Of a DNA stretch of 64,000 bases, positions 1 through 9,904 are shown in pieces. Both the position numbers and the translations under genes were made by a program. The stretch is from Clusia tigrina. Taxonomy: Eukaryota; Arthropoda; Insecta; Diptera; Clusiidae. The stretch lies in assembly GCA_920105625.2 (NCBI GenBank), contig OV050030.1:317692789-317756788 (forward strand). Reading direction: 5' to 3'. How positions within the stretch are numbered: position 1 is the stretch's first letter; the number at the start of each line of letters is the position of its first letter. The notes beneath the pieces were generated by a model, which was not told where the DNA came from, made no database searches, and worked only from the letters and a program-made list of their open reading frames with translations.

Positions 1-25
1 ACTTTAATCCGGTGAATGTTGGTTT

Positions 26-37
26 CTTCTGACACCA
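26..37 (-). promoter_or_regulatory. Primer-binding site, tRNA-Leu type
   Basis: Read on the minus strand this is TGGTGTCAGAAG, directly after the LTR that ends at position 38. It matches the start of the tRNA-Leu-complementary primer site used by several insect Ty3/gypsy elements; the match is from memory and covers 12 nt. The element body would lie to the left of the window. Confidence 0.5.
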
Positions 38-238
38 TGTAATAAGTTCTTCTTATTAAATAAAACACAATTAAACCGACCCCGATCTTTCCTTGTATTA
101 ATGTGTACAGACGTCTAGCTTATTTTATGGTTGAAGCCCAACTAACTTACACAAGTGTGAGCTATCAACAGCGCAGTTATCTCAACTTATCTATAACTTA
201 TCTCAAGTAATCTCAACTGTCAGAACGCACTCATTACA
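38..238 (-). mobile_element. LTR (201 bp) of an element extending off the left edge
   Basis: The plus strand begins TGTAATAAG and ends CATTACA, giving a perfect 6-bp terminal inverted repeat TGTAAT/ATTACA and the TG...CA ends of an LTR. The primer site abuts it at 26-37. The right edge falls exactly where the endonuclease frame of the Jockey-like LINE is interrupted, which fixes the boundary independently. Only the 5' LTR is in view, so the partner LTR and the target duplication cannot be checked here. Confidence 0.6.
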
Positions 239-751
239 GTTGGTTGATTGGAAGATACTATGTCCAGGCCAAGTTTACTGACAACTGATCATAGTTTTCT
301 GCCTTTGGGTGTGGTCAAGCGGGAACCCCAGTATGTTTGTTTTGCATTGAGGTCCCCGGCAACTATGCATTTAGTCCCGAAGGATGCAGAAAAGTCGTTG
401 TATTGCTGATCTGTTATACTGAACCGCGGCGGACAATAAATCGCTATGACTGATAAATTAATGATGTACTCTTCAATGGATATTGACGTTGCATGCAAAT
501 TGTCTTTACTGAAGCTGGTTAGTGAATGGTGTTTTATTCTGCTTTTTATTAGTATTGCGATACCTCCACAGGCTTTGCCTTAAGGATTGTTTGTGGTATA
601 CAGTTTGTAGTGCGGGATTTTAAAACTATTCTTTTCTGTGAAATGTGTTTCTGAAATAAGCATAATGTCTATTTGATGGATGTTTAGAAAGTGAATTAAT
701 TCTAATCGGTGTTGGCTTAAGCCGTTTGCATTCCAATGGCAAAGTTTGATC
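239..751 (-). pseudogene. Jockey-clade LINE ORF2, N-terminal endonuclease fragment
   Basis: The minus strand reads as the start of a non-LTR ORF2 of the apurinic-endonuclease (EEP) family, which nicks target DNA for target-primed reverse transcription. Visible motifs in order are CHWNANGLSQHRLELIHF, LISETHFTE, CGGIAILIKSRIKHH, AIYCPPRF and AGDLNAKQTYWGSRL; the Asn and Asp of the GDLNAK block are the metal-binding and catalytic region. A stop lies after the TTNNP motif near 585 and another after GRKL near 290. Homologous sequence (LGLDIVSSNQPT) continues to 239, where the LTR cuts it. No RT remains. Motif style is Jockey; a TART-like relative is possible but unsupported. Confidence 0.78.
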
Positions 752-755
752 GAGC

Positions 756-1225
756 TCATGGTTTGGATAAAAGGGTTTCTAGTAGAAGGGATTGGTTTCT
801 AATAATTTCCTGCATCATATTCTGCATCGAGAAGACAAGTGATTTGAGTGAGTCCTCTACTGAATTTGGTTGGGCGGTTTGGGCTTGGATATTTGCGGGT
901 TCGAGCTGGGTGGTATTTTTTACTATACTTGCATATGATGCCAGTTGAGGTTGCAATGGTCGTGCAGAATGGGTTGTAGTAGGAAATATGTTATTGAAAT
1001 AATTTTTTCACTGTGCTGTACACGGCGCAACCTCTATAATTGCCTGTGAGGTTTCCGCCGCAATTGCTACATTTCTTCACTGATATATCAATTTTATTAG
1101 ATGGACACTTGGGTGAAGTGTGTAGATCTCCGTAGATAACATAAACACTACGTAGAGTGCAGTATGATTTAGTGTGCCCAAATTGTTGGCAATTCGTGCA
1201 CTGAACAGGTCCTTTGCGTTTATGA
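756..1225 (-). pseudogene. Jockey-clade LINE ORF1 (Gag-like), C-terminal fragment
   Basis: This is the nucleic-acid-binding ORF1 protein of the same LINE as the endonuclease just downstream. Between 1225 and 1020 the minus strand encodes PVQCTNCQQFGHTKSYC, the first CCHC knuckle typical of Jockey ORF1, followed by further Cys pairs (KCPSNK, CSNCGG). The C-terminal tail (SYASIVKN, 756-956) is in another frame, so at least one frameshift lies near 960-1020. ORF1 ends a few bases before the ORF2 start at 751, the usual close spacing. The N-terminal part of ORF1 is missing beyond 1225. Confidence 0.75.
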
Positions 1226-1253
1226 GCGTTCTACTATCGTTATTTTTCGGTTA

Positions 1254-1305
1254 AAGTAAATTTAAATAATATAAAGTAATTAGATGCAATGAAAAATTTG
1301 CTCAT
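1254..1305. repeat. Unclassified repeat motif shared with 44511-44610
   Basis: The AAGTAAATTTAAAT...TTAGATGCAATGAAAAATTT sequence here recurs twice near 44.5 kb. It sits between the LINE fragment and the truncated integrase of the 297-like element. No coding potential is evident. Confidence 0.55.
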
Positions 1306-1307
1306 AC

Positions 1308-2190
1308 AATGGACATGGCCGTTGTTAGCCACTGATCCCAATTCGAGCCATTCCCTTTAGCAAAAGTACGTAGATATTCTGTCAGAGGTCTATGGCTTCG
1401 TTCCAGCGAACTGTGTAACTTTTTTAATTCCTAATAGTTTAAACGTTTCTGAAAATAGCTTTGATACAAAGTTTCAGCCAAAGAATGGTTTGGATATCGT
1501 CCTCGCCTTGGCATCAAGTGTGGCTACACATGCCATATATTTTGAGAAATCATCGGAACATCAAGATGTACTTATCTTCCCAAAGCTGCCCCAGGTAAAA
1601 TATCCACAATATCCATGTGAACTTTATCAAATGGTTGTTTCGGTGTGTCAGTCAACACCATTGGCATTTTTGTCAGCCTCGAACTCTTGTTGGTATGAGA
1701 TTTTGGGTAATTCTTCAGATATTTCTTTATGTCTTTGATTATACCTTTCCACGCGTAAACTCTTATAATTTTATCGTCGGTTTTCTAAGACCCCTGGTGT
1801 CAGTCTTTCAATACCCCCTGGATATCTTTATCTTTTTCAAGCCACTCCACCCTGTTGGCTAGCTGTTCGCCGGTTTCGTAAATTGTTTATTTTACTTTTT
1901 GTGTCATTCAATGACCGCTCAATATTAGTCTTTTCCTTGTCAGCCTTTCCCTTATTTCTCGTTTGCACTACTGATATCTTTTGCTTCTGTGGCACTCTAC
2001 TAAATGCATCTGCATTCAGATTCTTCTATCCAGGTTTATATATGATTTCCAAATCATAATCACACAATTAGTGTCTGAACCAGTTTCGTCTTTCAAGCTT
2101 CCGAATGCTAATGGTCGGTCATTTCCGACTTCCCCTTGCGACAATTCCGCCCCCAATGCTTCATTGCTAGCATCAGTGGTCAACAAAAGG
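1308..2190 (-). pseudogene. RNase H and integrase remnant of copy A
   Basis: The minus strand retains the block equivalent to 27480-28640 of copy B: the RNase H start near 2190-2090 (TTDASNEALGA-like, with the cysteine-free LSQGEVGNDRP block), the tether, the integrase zinc region and the start of the catalytic core. Reading frames are closed by many stops. The integrase ends in the WDQWLTTAM block at 1308, so the C-terminal domain is absent. Function is lost; the identification rests on alignment by eye to copy B. Confidence 0.7.
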
Positions 2191-2191
2191 T

Positions 2192-2850
2192 TTATTCAAA
2201 ATCTGTGTATGCGAAAATCGGCGCTTCTCCATGATACTTCTCCGTGTTCAATTTGTAATTTCGTTCTCGTAATATCTGGAGAACCTTGCACAAGCGTTGC
2301 GAATGCTGCTGCAAGTTCTTCCCATAAATTACAATATCATCGAGATATACAAAACAATCTAACCCTTGTAAGCCTGTTAGCATATGGCTCATTAGTCTTT
2401 GGAAGGTAGCCGGTGCTCCTGTTAATCCAAACTGCATCCTATTGATCTCATAGTGCCCCAAACCGCTACTAAACGAGGTTTTCTGCTTATCTCGGTTGTC
2501 CACCAGAACGTGATGGTAGCCACTTGACGAATTAAGAGTTGAAAAATATCTACTGTTTCCCAATTGATCCAGGATTTCCTCTATCTTTGGTATCAGGAAC
2601 AGCTGCTTGATAGGGGCGTCGTTAAATATTCTAAAATCAATGATCATTCTCCATTTCTTTTGACCCTGAGTACCCCCCATCTTTGGTACTAAAATTATTG
2701 GTGAGGTCCAAGGTGAGTTACTCGTTAAATTATATTATCTTTTAACATCCCTCGAACTTGTATATTTTCCTCATCTTTGTGAGCTTGGGACACTCTGCAT
2801 TGCTTTTGGTTAATTGACTGGTGATCTCCCCTAGTTGGTATTTCATATTA
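2192..2850 (-). pseudogene. pol: Reverse transcriptase remnant of copy A
   Basis: An open stretch of about 160 codons carries the RT fingers and palm: KKWRMIIDFRIFNDAPI, YFSTLNSSSGYHHV (first catalytic Asp of the usual LDLASGY replaced by Asn), FGLTGAPATFQRLM and FVYLDDIVIYG with the YLDD catalytic box intact. After KLNTEKY the frame jumps directly to the PIFAYTDFE motif that precedes RNase H, showing a deletion of the thumb and connection. Upstream, 2690-2850 continues the pre-RT region with stops. The enzyme would have copied the element's RNA into DNA; it cannot now. Confidence 0.85.
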
Positions 2851-3101
2851 TACATACGGTGTATATGGCAGTTGATCTTCAGTTAATAAGAATATGTCAA
2901 GGAATGATGTAAATGTGACTTCTATAGATGCCTTCTCCTCCGAGTTTTCGCTTCAGTGATTCTAGTACTCTTTCCATCCATTTTCTTATATCTTATTGCT
3001 TTATTTGTTTAAATGACCCAAAATTCGGTCTTTTAAAGTTATCATACCTAGTGAATTTAGGCCAAAATCCTTATCTATATAATAGTCATCTTCTGATACA
3101 T

Positions 3102-3485
3102 TTAGCACGCAATCAAACACCTTATTATAATAAGTTTATTCTTATCGAAAAACGATAGCTCTTTGTCCAGCGGAGCCACGCTAGATTTTACGAGGCTTGT
3201 GTCCGCCCTTGAATCAACCAAATACTCTAGCCTTCCACTAGCTGCCTCCTTGCATAGTAGCTGGATTAACGCATCACCCATCCTGCTCAAAACAACTTCC
3301 TTTTGTTCCCAACTTAGACGCATATTCACGCCCCAATTGTACGAGCCTTCCCTCCATGCACTATTCTCTATGACCCTATACTCCCTAGAAATCATCATTT
3401 CTACCTTAACTATCATTTCCCTTACCGCTTTCGCGACGTTTGGTCTATATCCCTTAATCGTATTAAAACTTAACTTAAGAACCAT
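3102..3485 (-). pseudogene. Retroviral-type aspartic protease remnant of copy A
   Basis: The segment LIQLLCKEAASGRLEYLVDS corresponds to the protease of copy B (29842-30468). The active-site DSGA of copy B reads DSRA here, so the glycine of the catalytic triad is replaced by arginine, which would not be expected to work. Much of the protease between this motif and the KELSFFDKNK block is deleted. It would have processed the Gag-Pol polyprotein. Confidence 0.68.
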
Positions 3486-3506
3486 TCTCTAGGCTTTCTA
3501 GGCTTT

Positions 3507-3698
3507 CTAGTTTTTGCGTGTGATACACTCATCCCTTGTATGCACTAGCTTACGGCAGGATGAGCAAATCGGTCTTCTTTGTTGAAATCTCATGTTCGAA
3601 TTTATTGGGTTCATATCTCTGTTATACTGTGTTCCCACATAGAGCTCTACCGTGGTTAACTCTTTTTTGAGAGAGCGACTATCGTGACTATCTGCCAA
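3507..3698 (-). pseudogene. gag: Gag nucleocapsid remnant of copy A
   Basis: The peptide PICSSCRKLVHTRDEC aligns with the CCHC knuckle PICSFCHKPGHSRDEC of copy B. The glycine before the histidine has become valine. Only about 60 codons remain before similarity stops near 3700. Confidence 0.6.
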
Positions 3699-4680
3699 TC
3701 GTTCACACCGAAAAAATGTTTAATTGTGGGTTAGTTTCCAGCCAAAATTTTTCCTAAACTGTCGAATAAAATCGGAAAAATGTTATTTATTACTAAAAAT
3801 ATTTAGTTATGATAATTGAGCAGATCAGTAAAATAAATGTGAATTGATGCGGAAGAAGACAATTTTATTAAATTTAATTCCTGCGCATACCACGAAGACC
3901 TGGCATTTTCTCCTCCCATAAATTTAAAAATAGTACTTGCTCTCCTTCGGTTCACAATTTTGTTTTTTTACGTGGAGTACCAAATTTAAAAAATGGCATA
4001 AGCAATGGTTTACATGAGGTTAACTCTTTAACTCGGTTAAACACAAAAATGAGAGCAAACCCTGTTGGTGGGAACATAGTATTATAAAAGAAATCTGTAT
4101 TATATGCTCCTCTGGATATAATTGGGTGATTATTGGTCATTTCTCTATTCACGATAGCAGAATTGAACATGTCCTGCCTGTTTCCCACTACATGTACTTC
4201 GCACATACCAGACGTACTTCGCTTTACAAGGAATTGTGTCACAATGCCAATTCTGCTAATTCCTCCAGACTTCCCATTCTGCTATTCAGCATATGAATCT
4301 TCAGAACGGGGTCGCGGACCCACCACGAAAGTTGTTAACACGAACTTGGCAATTTCGTATAATATCCAATAATCCAACGCCATTATACTTATTTCTAATT
4401 ATTTCTGTGGCCATCATATGAAGTGACCCTAAATGCCTGGCAAAGGCTCGTATGCCTTCACTTGCCAATTGCTTCCGATTCTGATTTCTTGAGTTACGTC
4501 GTCCAGAGTTCTCTCCTTCAAGTAAGTTTTCCTTAGAAGCGCGTAAAGCTCGTTCGCACTGCCGAATTGCTTTGGCAGCACAAGGTTGTATGAATCTCCG
4601 AACAACCTCTGCTTTACACAATCAAAGAAATCCTAAGAGCATGGGCTAGGTAGAACTGTTGTGAAAAGACAAAGCATACG
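3699..4680. other. Unassigned stretch with two short minus-strand ORFs
   Basis: Two minus-strand open frames (3952-4242, 96 codons; 4301-4621, 106 codons) lie close together and may be pieces of one element. The second is basic and rich in Arg and Asn (SGRRNSRNQNRK). I recognise no family in either. Capsid- or Gag-like origin is possible but unsupported. Confidence 0.3.
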
Positions 4681-4689
4681 ATAGATACA

Positions 4690-5440
4690 GGGAGCGGAAG
4701 CAGTAAGGGACCGGTACTACCCTATCTCTGGAGATACAGGAATCATTATATGCCGAAGTAGATCAGATGCTAGCGCTATCGGTTATAGAAGAAAGCGAAA
4801 GCCGCGTAAGAATCGTTTGAGTTTGGATGCCTGGAAAGTAAATGAGCGAAACGTAAAAGATGCGTACACAATTCAGAACATCGGAGGCATCCTGAGTCGT
4901 ATAGACGAGGCTGTGTTCATCAGTACCATAGATCTTAAGTTCGCATTCTGACAGATTGAACGGGAGGCAGAGACAGACAGCCTTTACAGCCATTACTTTA
5001 CCAGGAAGACTCTGTATCAGTTCAAAGTGATGCAATTTAGGCTATGCAATGCGATATAGAGATTATGCAGGCTGATGGACAACGTAGTTCCGTAACGTCT
5101 GTCAATGTGACAATGTATTTGTGTATCTGGATGATTTGTTAGTGATTTCCCAGGAATTCGATACACATATACATTTGTTGGGGGAAGTGGCGAAATGTCT
5201 GTGAGATGCGAATCTTACAGTAGAGTTACAGAAATCGAATTTCTACTGTAAGGAGTTAAATTATCTGGGGTTTGTTATAGGCCATGGTGACTGATCCGGA
5301 AAAGATATCGACAGTAAGAAGAATTCTTGTACCAAAGTCACCAAAGCAGGTCAGGAGTTTTCTGGGAATAGCAGGGCGGTACAGAAGATTTGTGGCTAAT
5401 ATATTTTGCTCATTGGTATTCATAGTTAAACCATTTTTGC
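4690..5440 (+). pseudogene. pol: Ty3/gypsy reverse transcriptase remnant (plus strand)
   Basis: Translating across frameshifts and stops gives RT blocks in order: LDAWKVNERNVKDAYTI, ISTIDLKFAF, LYQFKVMQFRLCNA, VFVYLDDLLVISQEF with the YLDD box, LNYLGFVIG and VRSFLGIAGRYRRFVANI. These are the palm, fingers and thumb of a gypsy-type polymerase of a different lineage from copies A and B. At least two stops occur, one after DLKFAF. No Gag, protease, integrase or LTR is attached. The Gag-protease remnant at 58.9-60.5 kb could be of a similar lineage, but that is a guess. Confidence 0.75.
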
Positions 5441-5584
5441 TTATAGGTATTTTTTTTTTGCTTTTTGCAGATTTTAGTGATGAGATTTTAAACACCTTCT
5501 GCCAAGTCAGACAGGTTTGGATTATTTAAATTTAGCTTAAATGTATTTCGATTTCTTTGAAAATTTTAGTCTCTCCATATAATA

Positions 5585-6420
5585 TTTGGAAAAAAGCTTG
5601 CAGAATTAGCTTTGTTTCCTCCGGGTTCTATTTGTAACTCGACCCATATTGGCATATGGTCGACCATACTCTGCTTTCTACCTTAAACTTCCGAACAACA
5701 TTCAAGCAGCTTTGGGACATGGCACAAACATCGTTAACATAGCTTCCCTGTGCATTTAGAAATGTATATTCTCAATACGGGCTTCGACTGTTCTGCCATG
5801 AAGAAAGCATAACCCATAATCATCAAAAATTCATAAAAATTTTTTACCGTAAAGGTTTACTATTGAGCCTTTGGAGTACAGCGTATCTAGCTTAAGTCAT
5901 TGTAAAAGTCATCTAACGGATTTTGTAGTGGTCCTATTCTTACATTCAGATCTCCCATAATTACGGGATTTATGATTGCATTGTGTTTCAAGTATACTTT
6001 TACGTTCGAAAGCTTCGTTTTCCAGCCGGCTCCTCTTATGTAAATTGGAAACAACGTTAGAGTATATGTTTTTGAAGTAAAAATTATGTCCTCGAAATCT
6101 TCTTTGCATTTGAATGTATGTCTGAGCCCCTTTTTGGCAAGATCTTTCCTTACACCATACACCATTCCTCCACTCGCTCGTCCGAAGTGACATGTTTTCA
6201 CTGCTGGTTTCCAGTAGATGTCGAAATCCTTGAAATATTTATTCGACTGATATATTTTATCCTCTGTGAAATGTGTTTCCAGTAGTGCAAATACCTCGAA
6301 CCGTCTTAAAAATTAGAAGAATTCTGGGAAGAGTTTTTGTTTTGCAAACCGTATATGTTATAAGTTATTATGGTAATGTTAATATTTTCTAATATAGTTT
6401 TACTTGCAGACATTTTCATC
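5585..6420 (-). pseudogene. Non-LTR retrotransposon ORF2 endonuclease fragment
   Basis: On the minus strand from about 6415 the blocks ITYNIYGLQNKN, FEVFALLETHFTEDK, FGRASGGMVYGVRKDL, IMGDLNVRIG and VNDVCAMSQSC follow the order of an EEP endonuclease domain. The catalytic GDLNVR motif (near 5945) is intact, while stops occur near 6307 and in the C-terminal half. The start Met lies near 6413. No RT follows; similarity fades near 5585. This is a different LINE from the Jockey piece at 239-1225; the clade is uncertain. Confidence 0.66.
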
Positions 6421-6730
6421 TTTATAATTTGTGATTAGTTTTTGAAATTACATTATTTAGCAACTTATGATATCTTAAATCTATTTTGTTTACCCTAGAG
6501 TCGAATATTTCAACTAATATAAATTTAGCTTTTTGGCTTCCGCACACTAGCTCATCGAGATCATAAAACCCATCCACTTTTCACCAATTCGAATGGGGTG
6601 CTTGCTTACTAAGCTCTTATGAGAGTTATCCAAAGCTGCAAGGCCATTCTTGAGTTACAGCAGTGCTGATTTGTGTTTTTGTGTTTGCTCGCCCATGTCT
6701 TTTTTTATATACTCGTATATAGCAGTGCCT

Positions 6731-6862
6731 ACCAGTTTCTTTGCCTTTTTAAGGCAATTACTGCTATTTCCTTAGTCTCCATATCGTCTATGATGTTGAT
6801 GCAATTGTCTCGTTATTGTATAGGTATGCACTGTGCTCGCAACTACCTCTGTAAACTTTTAT
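6731..6862 (-). mobile_element. 3'-end scrap of a LOA-like LINE
   Basis: The minus strand between these points matches the plus strand at 43700-43780 almost base for base (GAGACAATTGCATCAAC then ATGGAGACTAA). The 43-kb copy follows an RNase H/C-terminal LINE domain, so this is probably the same family's 3' region. No ORF is preserved here, and the rest of 6421-7080 shows nothing else I can name. Confidence 0.5.
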
Positions 6863-6952
6863 ATTTCCTTGCAAAGATTCTGTATTGCTTCTTTTGCTGT
6901 ATCTTGTTTTCACAGTCCCTTACGTTCCTCAGCTTGCTATTTTATGTTAGGC

Positions 6953-7026
6953 ATTTAAGTTCCCTTTCTCCAATGCTCTATCTTACTTGATTTAAGTTCC
7001 CTTTTTCGAATGCTATATCTTACTTG
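6953..7026. repeat. Two tandem copies of a 37-bp unit
   Basis: ATTTAAGTTCCCTTT begins each copy at 6953 and 6990, and TCTTACTTG ends each. The two differ at three positions. It lies just left of the (TA)n tract. Confidence 0.8.
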
Positions 7027-7077
7027 ATTGCAGCTCCCATTCTACAGATTCGTTTTCTCGTATTAATGCCTCAATTA

Positions 7078-7391
<314 letters not shown>

Positions 7392-7405
7392 ACTCGGCCG
7401 TCCTG
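7392..7405 (-). promoter_or_regulatory. Motif next to the 3' LTR, shared with the neighbouring element
   Basis: The minus strand reads CAGGACGGCCGAGT directly before the 3' LTR. The 12.4-17.3 kb element has CAGGATGGCCGAGT at the same place (17065-17078). Its position is that of the plus-strand primer, though it is not a pure purine run. Confidence 0.6.
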
Positions 7406-7438
7406 ACCTGTAACCGTCCCGGTTATCTTTGAAGATTA

Positions 7439-8770
7439 TTATTTTTTAAACCATGGTTTCATATTTGCCGCTTCCCAAGTACCTTCGTAAGGGATTTGAC
7501 CTAATTGAAACCCTTCTACATCTTTTACTACATATCTATTATTACCAAGAACTTTTTTTATCTTATACGGGCCCTTAAACTTTGGAACTATTTTCTTCGA
7601 TACTCCTGGAGTGCTAATAAAATTTTTTACCATAACGTAATCTCCTAAATTGTAAATTTTTGCTTCTTTGCGATTTCCATCTACAATATTTTTATTGTAA
7701 TCTTGCGATTTTGTTTGCTTTGCAACTGCTTTTGATCTTAAGTTATATACATCCCTTGTATCTCTATTTTCTACATTTTCACTTAAACATTCACTTAAGA
7801 AGTCGATGACTTTTCCTCTTTGCCTTACGCCAAATAAAAGCTCGCTAGGTGATGTTCCTATACTACGCTGAACAGTATTATTCATTGAAAACTCAATGTC
7901 CGGTAGTACACCATCTAAACTTGTTTTATTACCACTGGCTGACTTTGCTATCATTTGAGCAAGACTTCTGTTAATTCGTTCCACCTGTCCATTGGCTTGA
8001 GGGGACGCTGTTGCTATTTTAATGTGTCGTACATTATGTGTCTCGAGAAATGTTGTAAAATCTTTTGACGTAAAACTGCTGCCCCTGTCGGAAATTATAA
8101 TTTTTGGACGACTATAAGTGTTAAAGAAAGACTTAAGTTGGCTTAATACTTCATTCGTATTAGTAGTTTTTACTGCATACAGTTTAACGAATTTCGTAAA
8201 AGCATCCACTACTAATAGAACGAATTTTTTTTTTGAGTTTGGTAACAAAACTGGGCCAAAGTGATCTATGTGAAGGGTGTCAAAGGGTAGGTCACCTTTT
8301 GGTATATTATTCAACAAACCTTCCCGTTTTCCAAATTTAGGTGAAAATGCTATGCATTTTAAACAATTGTCTATATAAATAGAAATTTTTTCTTTCATCT
8401 TTGGGAACCAATAGGTCTTGGTTATAGATTCTAAAACTTTATCACGACCAATATGCCCCAAGTCATCATGGTATTTGTGTAATACTTGGTTTTCCATATC
8501 CGATGGAACATAAAATTTAACTTTTCCTTTGACTTTTCTGTATACTAATCCGTTGTGCATTTCATAAAATTTGCTCTCAGAATTCTCTAAGTGTTCGCAT
8601 ATTTTGCGTAAGGTTTCGTCTCTACTCTGACAAATTGACAAATTCTGCTCAAATGTGTTTTCTTCTAAAATCAAAATATTGGTTGCACGGCTTAGTGCAT
8701 CTACATGTTGCATTTTGACTCCATTTCTATGCTCTAATGTGTAATCATAATCTTGAAGTTTTAATAGCAA
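7439..8770 (-). CDS. pol: Integrase with C-terminal GPY/F domain
   Basis: This 443-codon frame encodes the end of RNase H linker and a whole integrase, which inserts the element's cDNA into the host chromosome. The tether HRNGVKMQHVDALSR is followed by an H2C2 zinc domain (HDDLGHIGRDK ... CLKC), the catalytic core with HIDHFGP, IISDRGSSF and ANGQVERINRS (the three acidic residues all present), and a C-terminal GPYKIKKV block of GPY/F type. It ends in MKPWFKK close to the 3' LTR. The frame joins the upstream RNase H only through a shift near 8760. It is the most intact enzyme of this element. Confidence 0.93.
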   Translation of the reverse strand: MLLKLQDYDYTLEHRNGVKMQHVDALSRATNILILEENTFEQNLSICQSRDETLRKICEHLENSESKFYEMHNGLVYRKVKGKVKFYVPSDMENQVLHKYHDDLGHIGRDKVLESITKTYWFPKMKEKISIYIDNCLKCIAFSPKFGKREGLLNNIPKGDLPFDTLHIDHFGPVLLPNSKKKFVLLVVDAFTKFVKLYAVKTTNTNEVLSQLKSFFNTYSRPKIIISDRGSSFTSKDFTTFLETHNVRHIKIATASPQANGQVERINRSLAQMIAKSASGNKTSLDGVLPDIEFSMNNTVQRSIGTSPSELLFGVRQRGKVIDFLSECLSENVENRDTRDVYNLRSKAVAKQTKSQDYNKNIVDGNRKEAKIYNLGDYVMVKNFISTPGVSKKIVPKFKGPYKIKKVLGNNRYVVKDVEGFQLGQIPYEGTWEAANMKPWFKK

Positions 8771-9175
8771 TACGAGGGTTTATATCTTTCTTGTTGATCG
8801 TTAGAGTTAAGGAATTACAATCCGTAATGATTTTAAACTTAATTCCCTGTAGGTATATTCTAAACCTTTCAAGAGCATATATAATCGCTAAAGTTTCTAA
8901 TTCGAAACTATGATACTTCGCTTCACATTGAGTTGTCCTTTTCGAAAAATAAAAAACTGGGTGAAAAATTCCATCAGATTTTCTTTGCAGCAAAATAGCT
9001 CGAAAACCTATTGCACTGGCATCACAGTATAACTCAGTCTCATCGCGAGGATCATAAATAGCTAGGATGGGTGCTGCAACTAGTTTGCTTTTGAGCAGTA
9101 AAAAACAATCGAGTTCTGTCTTACCGAAAATGAAATCTGAGTCTTTCTTTATTAATTTGTATAACGGCTGAGCAA
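8745..9175 (-). pseudogene. pol: RNase H domain of the 7.2-12.3 kb element
   Basis: The minus strand reads ELYCDASAIGFRAILLQR, YHSFELETLAIIYALERF and ITDCNSLTLT, which carry the Asp, Glu and Asp of retroelement RNase H, the enzyme that removes RNA from the cDNA hybrid. It continues the RT but in another frame, with the shift near 9175 (FVQNF then a frame change), and it runs out of frame again near 8760 before integrase. Domain content looks complete. Confidence 0.88.
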
Positions 9176-9904
9176 TCGTTGAAAATTTTGAACAAATCTT
9201 CTAAAATAAGAGCATAACCCTAGAAAACTGTGAACGGCTTTGACATTCCCTGGTACTGGAAAATCCAATATTGCGTTTACGCCGTTTTCATCAGGGCGAA
9301 TCCCGTCTTTAGATACCGTATAGTCTAAGTATTTTACTTCAGACTGCAGAAATTTGCATTTATCTAATCTCAATTCAAGATTGTTTCTCACTAATCTTTG
9401 TAACACCTCTTTAAGGATCCTAAAATGTTCATCTATTGTGCTAGTTGCGATCATAATATCGTCCATATAGATTGTCATACTTCCAGTCTCTATAAGGTCA
9501 TTAAAAATTCGGTTCACGTATCTCTGAAATGCAGACGGTGCATTTTTAAGACCGAAGGGCATCCTAAGGAACTCATACTGCCCAGTTGGTGTTACGAAAG
9601 ATGTGTACTTAATGGATTCATTGTTCATATGAACATGGTAAAATGCACTCTTTAAGTCTAGTAGTGTAAAAACACTTTTGTTTGCTAATTTATCTAAAAG
9701 GTCGTCGATAAGTGGAAGCGGATAATTGTCCCTACAGGTAACTTTGTTCAAGGTCCGATAATCCACACAGAATCGTAGTTCCCCTGTTTTTTTCTTAACG
9801 AGTACAATTGGAAATGCATATTCAGACTCACTAGGCCTTATTATACTTTTAGCTAACAGATCATCTATAATTTCTCGTAATTTACCCTTTTCAAAATACG
9901 ACAA
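9152..9904 (-). CDS. pol: Reverse transcriptase of the 7.2-12.3 kb element
   Basis: About 250 codons carry all RT blocks: LRFCVDYRTLNKVT, FTLLDLKSAFYHVHM (first catalytic Asp), FLRMPFGLKNAPSAFQRYV, MTIYMDDIMIAT with the YMDD box, the KCKFLQSEVKYL thumb and VHSFLGLCSYFRRFVQ. The polymerase copies element RNA in cytoplasmic particles. The frame is shifted relative to the protease upstream near 9900 and to RNase H downstream near 9175; each looks like a one-base change. Confidence 0.93.
   Translation of the reverse strand: MSYFEKGKLREIIDDLLAKSIIRPSESEYAFPIVLVKKKTGELRFCVDYRTLNKVTCRDNYPLPLIDDLLDKLANKSVFTLLDLKSAFYHVHMNNESIKYTSFVTPTGQYEFLRMPFGLKNAPSAFQRYVNRIFNDLIETGSMTIYMDDIMIATSTIDEHFRILKEVLQRLVRNNLELRLDKCKFLQSEVKYLDYTVSKDGIRPDENGVNAILDFPVPGNVKAVHSFLGLCSYFRRFVQNFQRLLSRYTN

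Larger units (their letters stand above)
1308..3698 (-). mobile_element. 297/17.6-like LTR retrotransposon, deleted copy A
   Basis: Integrase, RNase H, RT, protease and Gag knuckle follow each other in Ty3/gypsy order on the minus strand and match the larger copy at 27185-34388 throughout. The copy stops in the integrase at 1308 and in Gag near 3700, has no LTR, and lacks roughly 0.28 kb between the RT thumb and RNase H. It is a dead remnant. The two copies are clearly related but not identical, so they are separate insertions of one family or close subfamilies. Confidence 0.78.

Noticed and set aside
239..1225. Telomeric TART-type identity for the Jockey-like fragment
   Set aside because: Motifs fit the Jockey clade in general; nothing here is telomere-specific.
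1981..2409. 142-codon plus-strand ORF
   Set aside because: It is the reverse frame of the recognised minus-strand RT/RNase H remnant.
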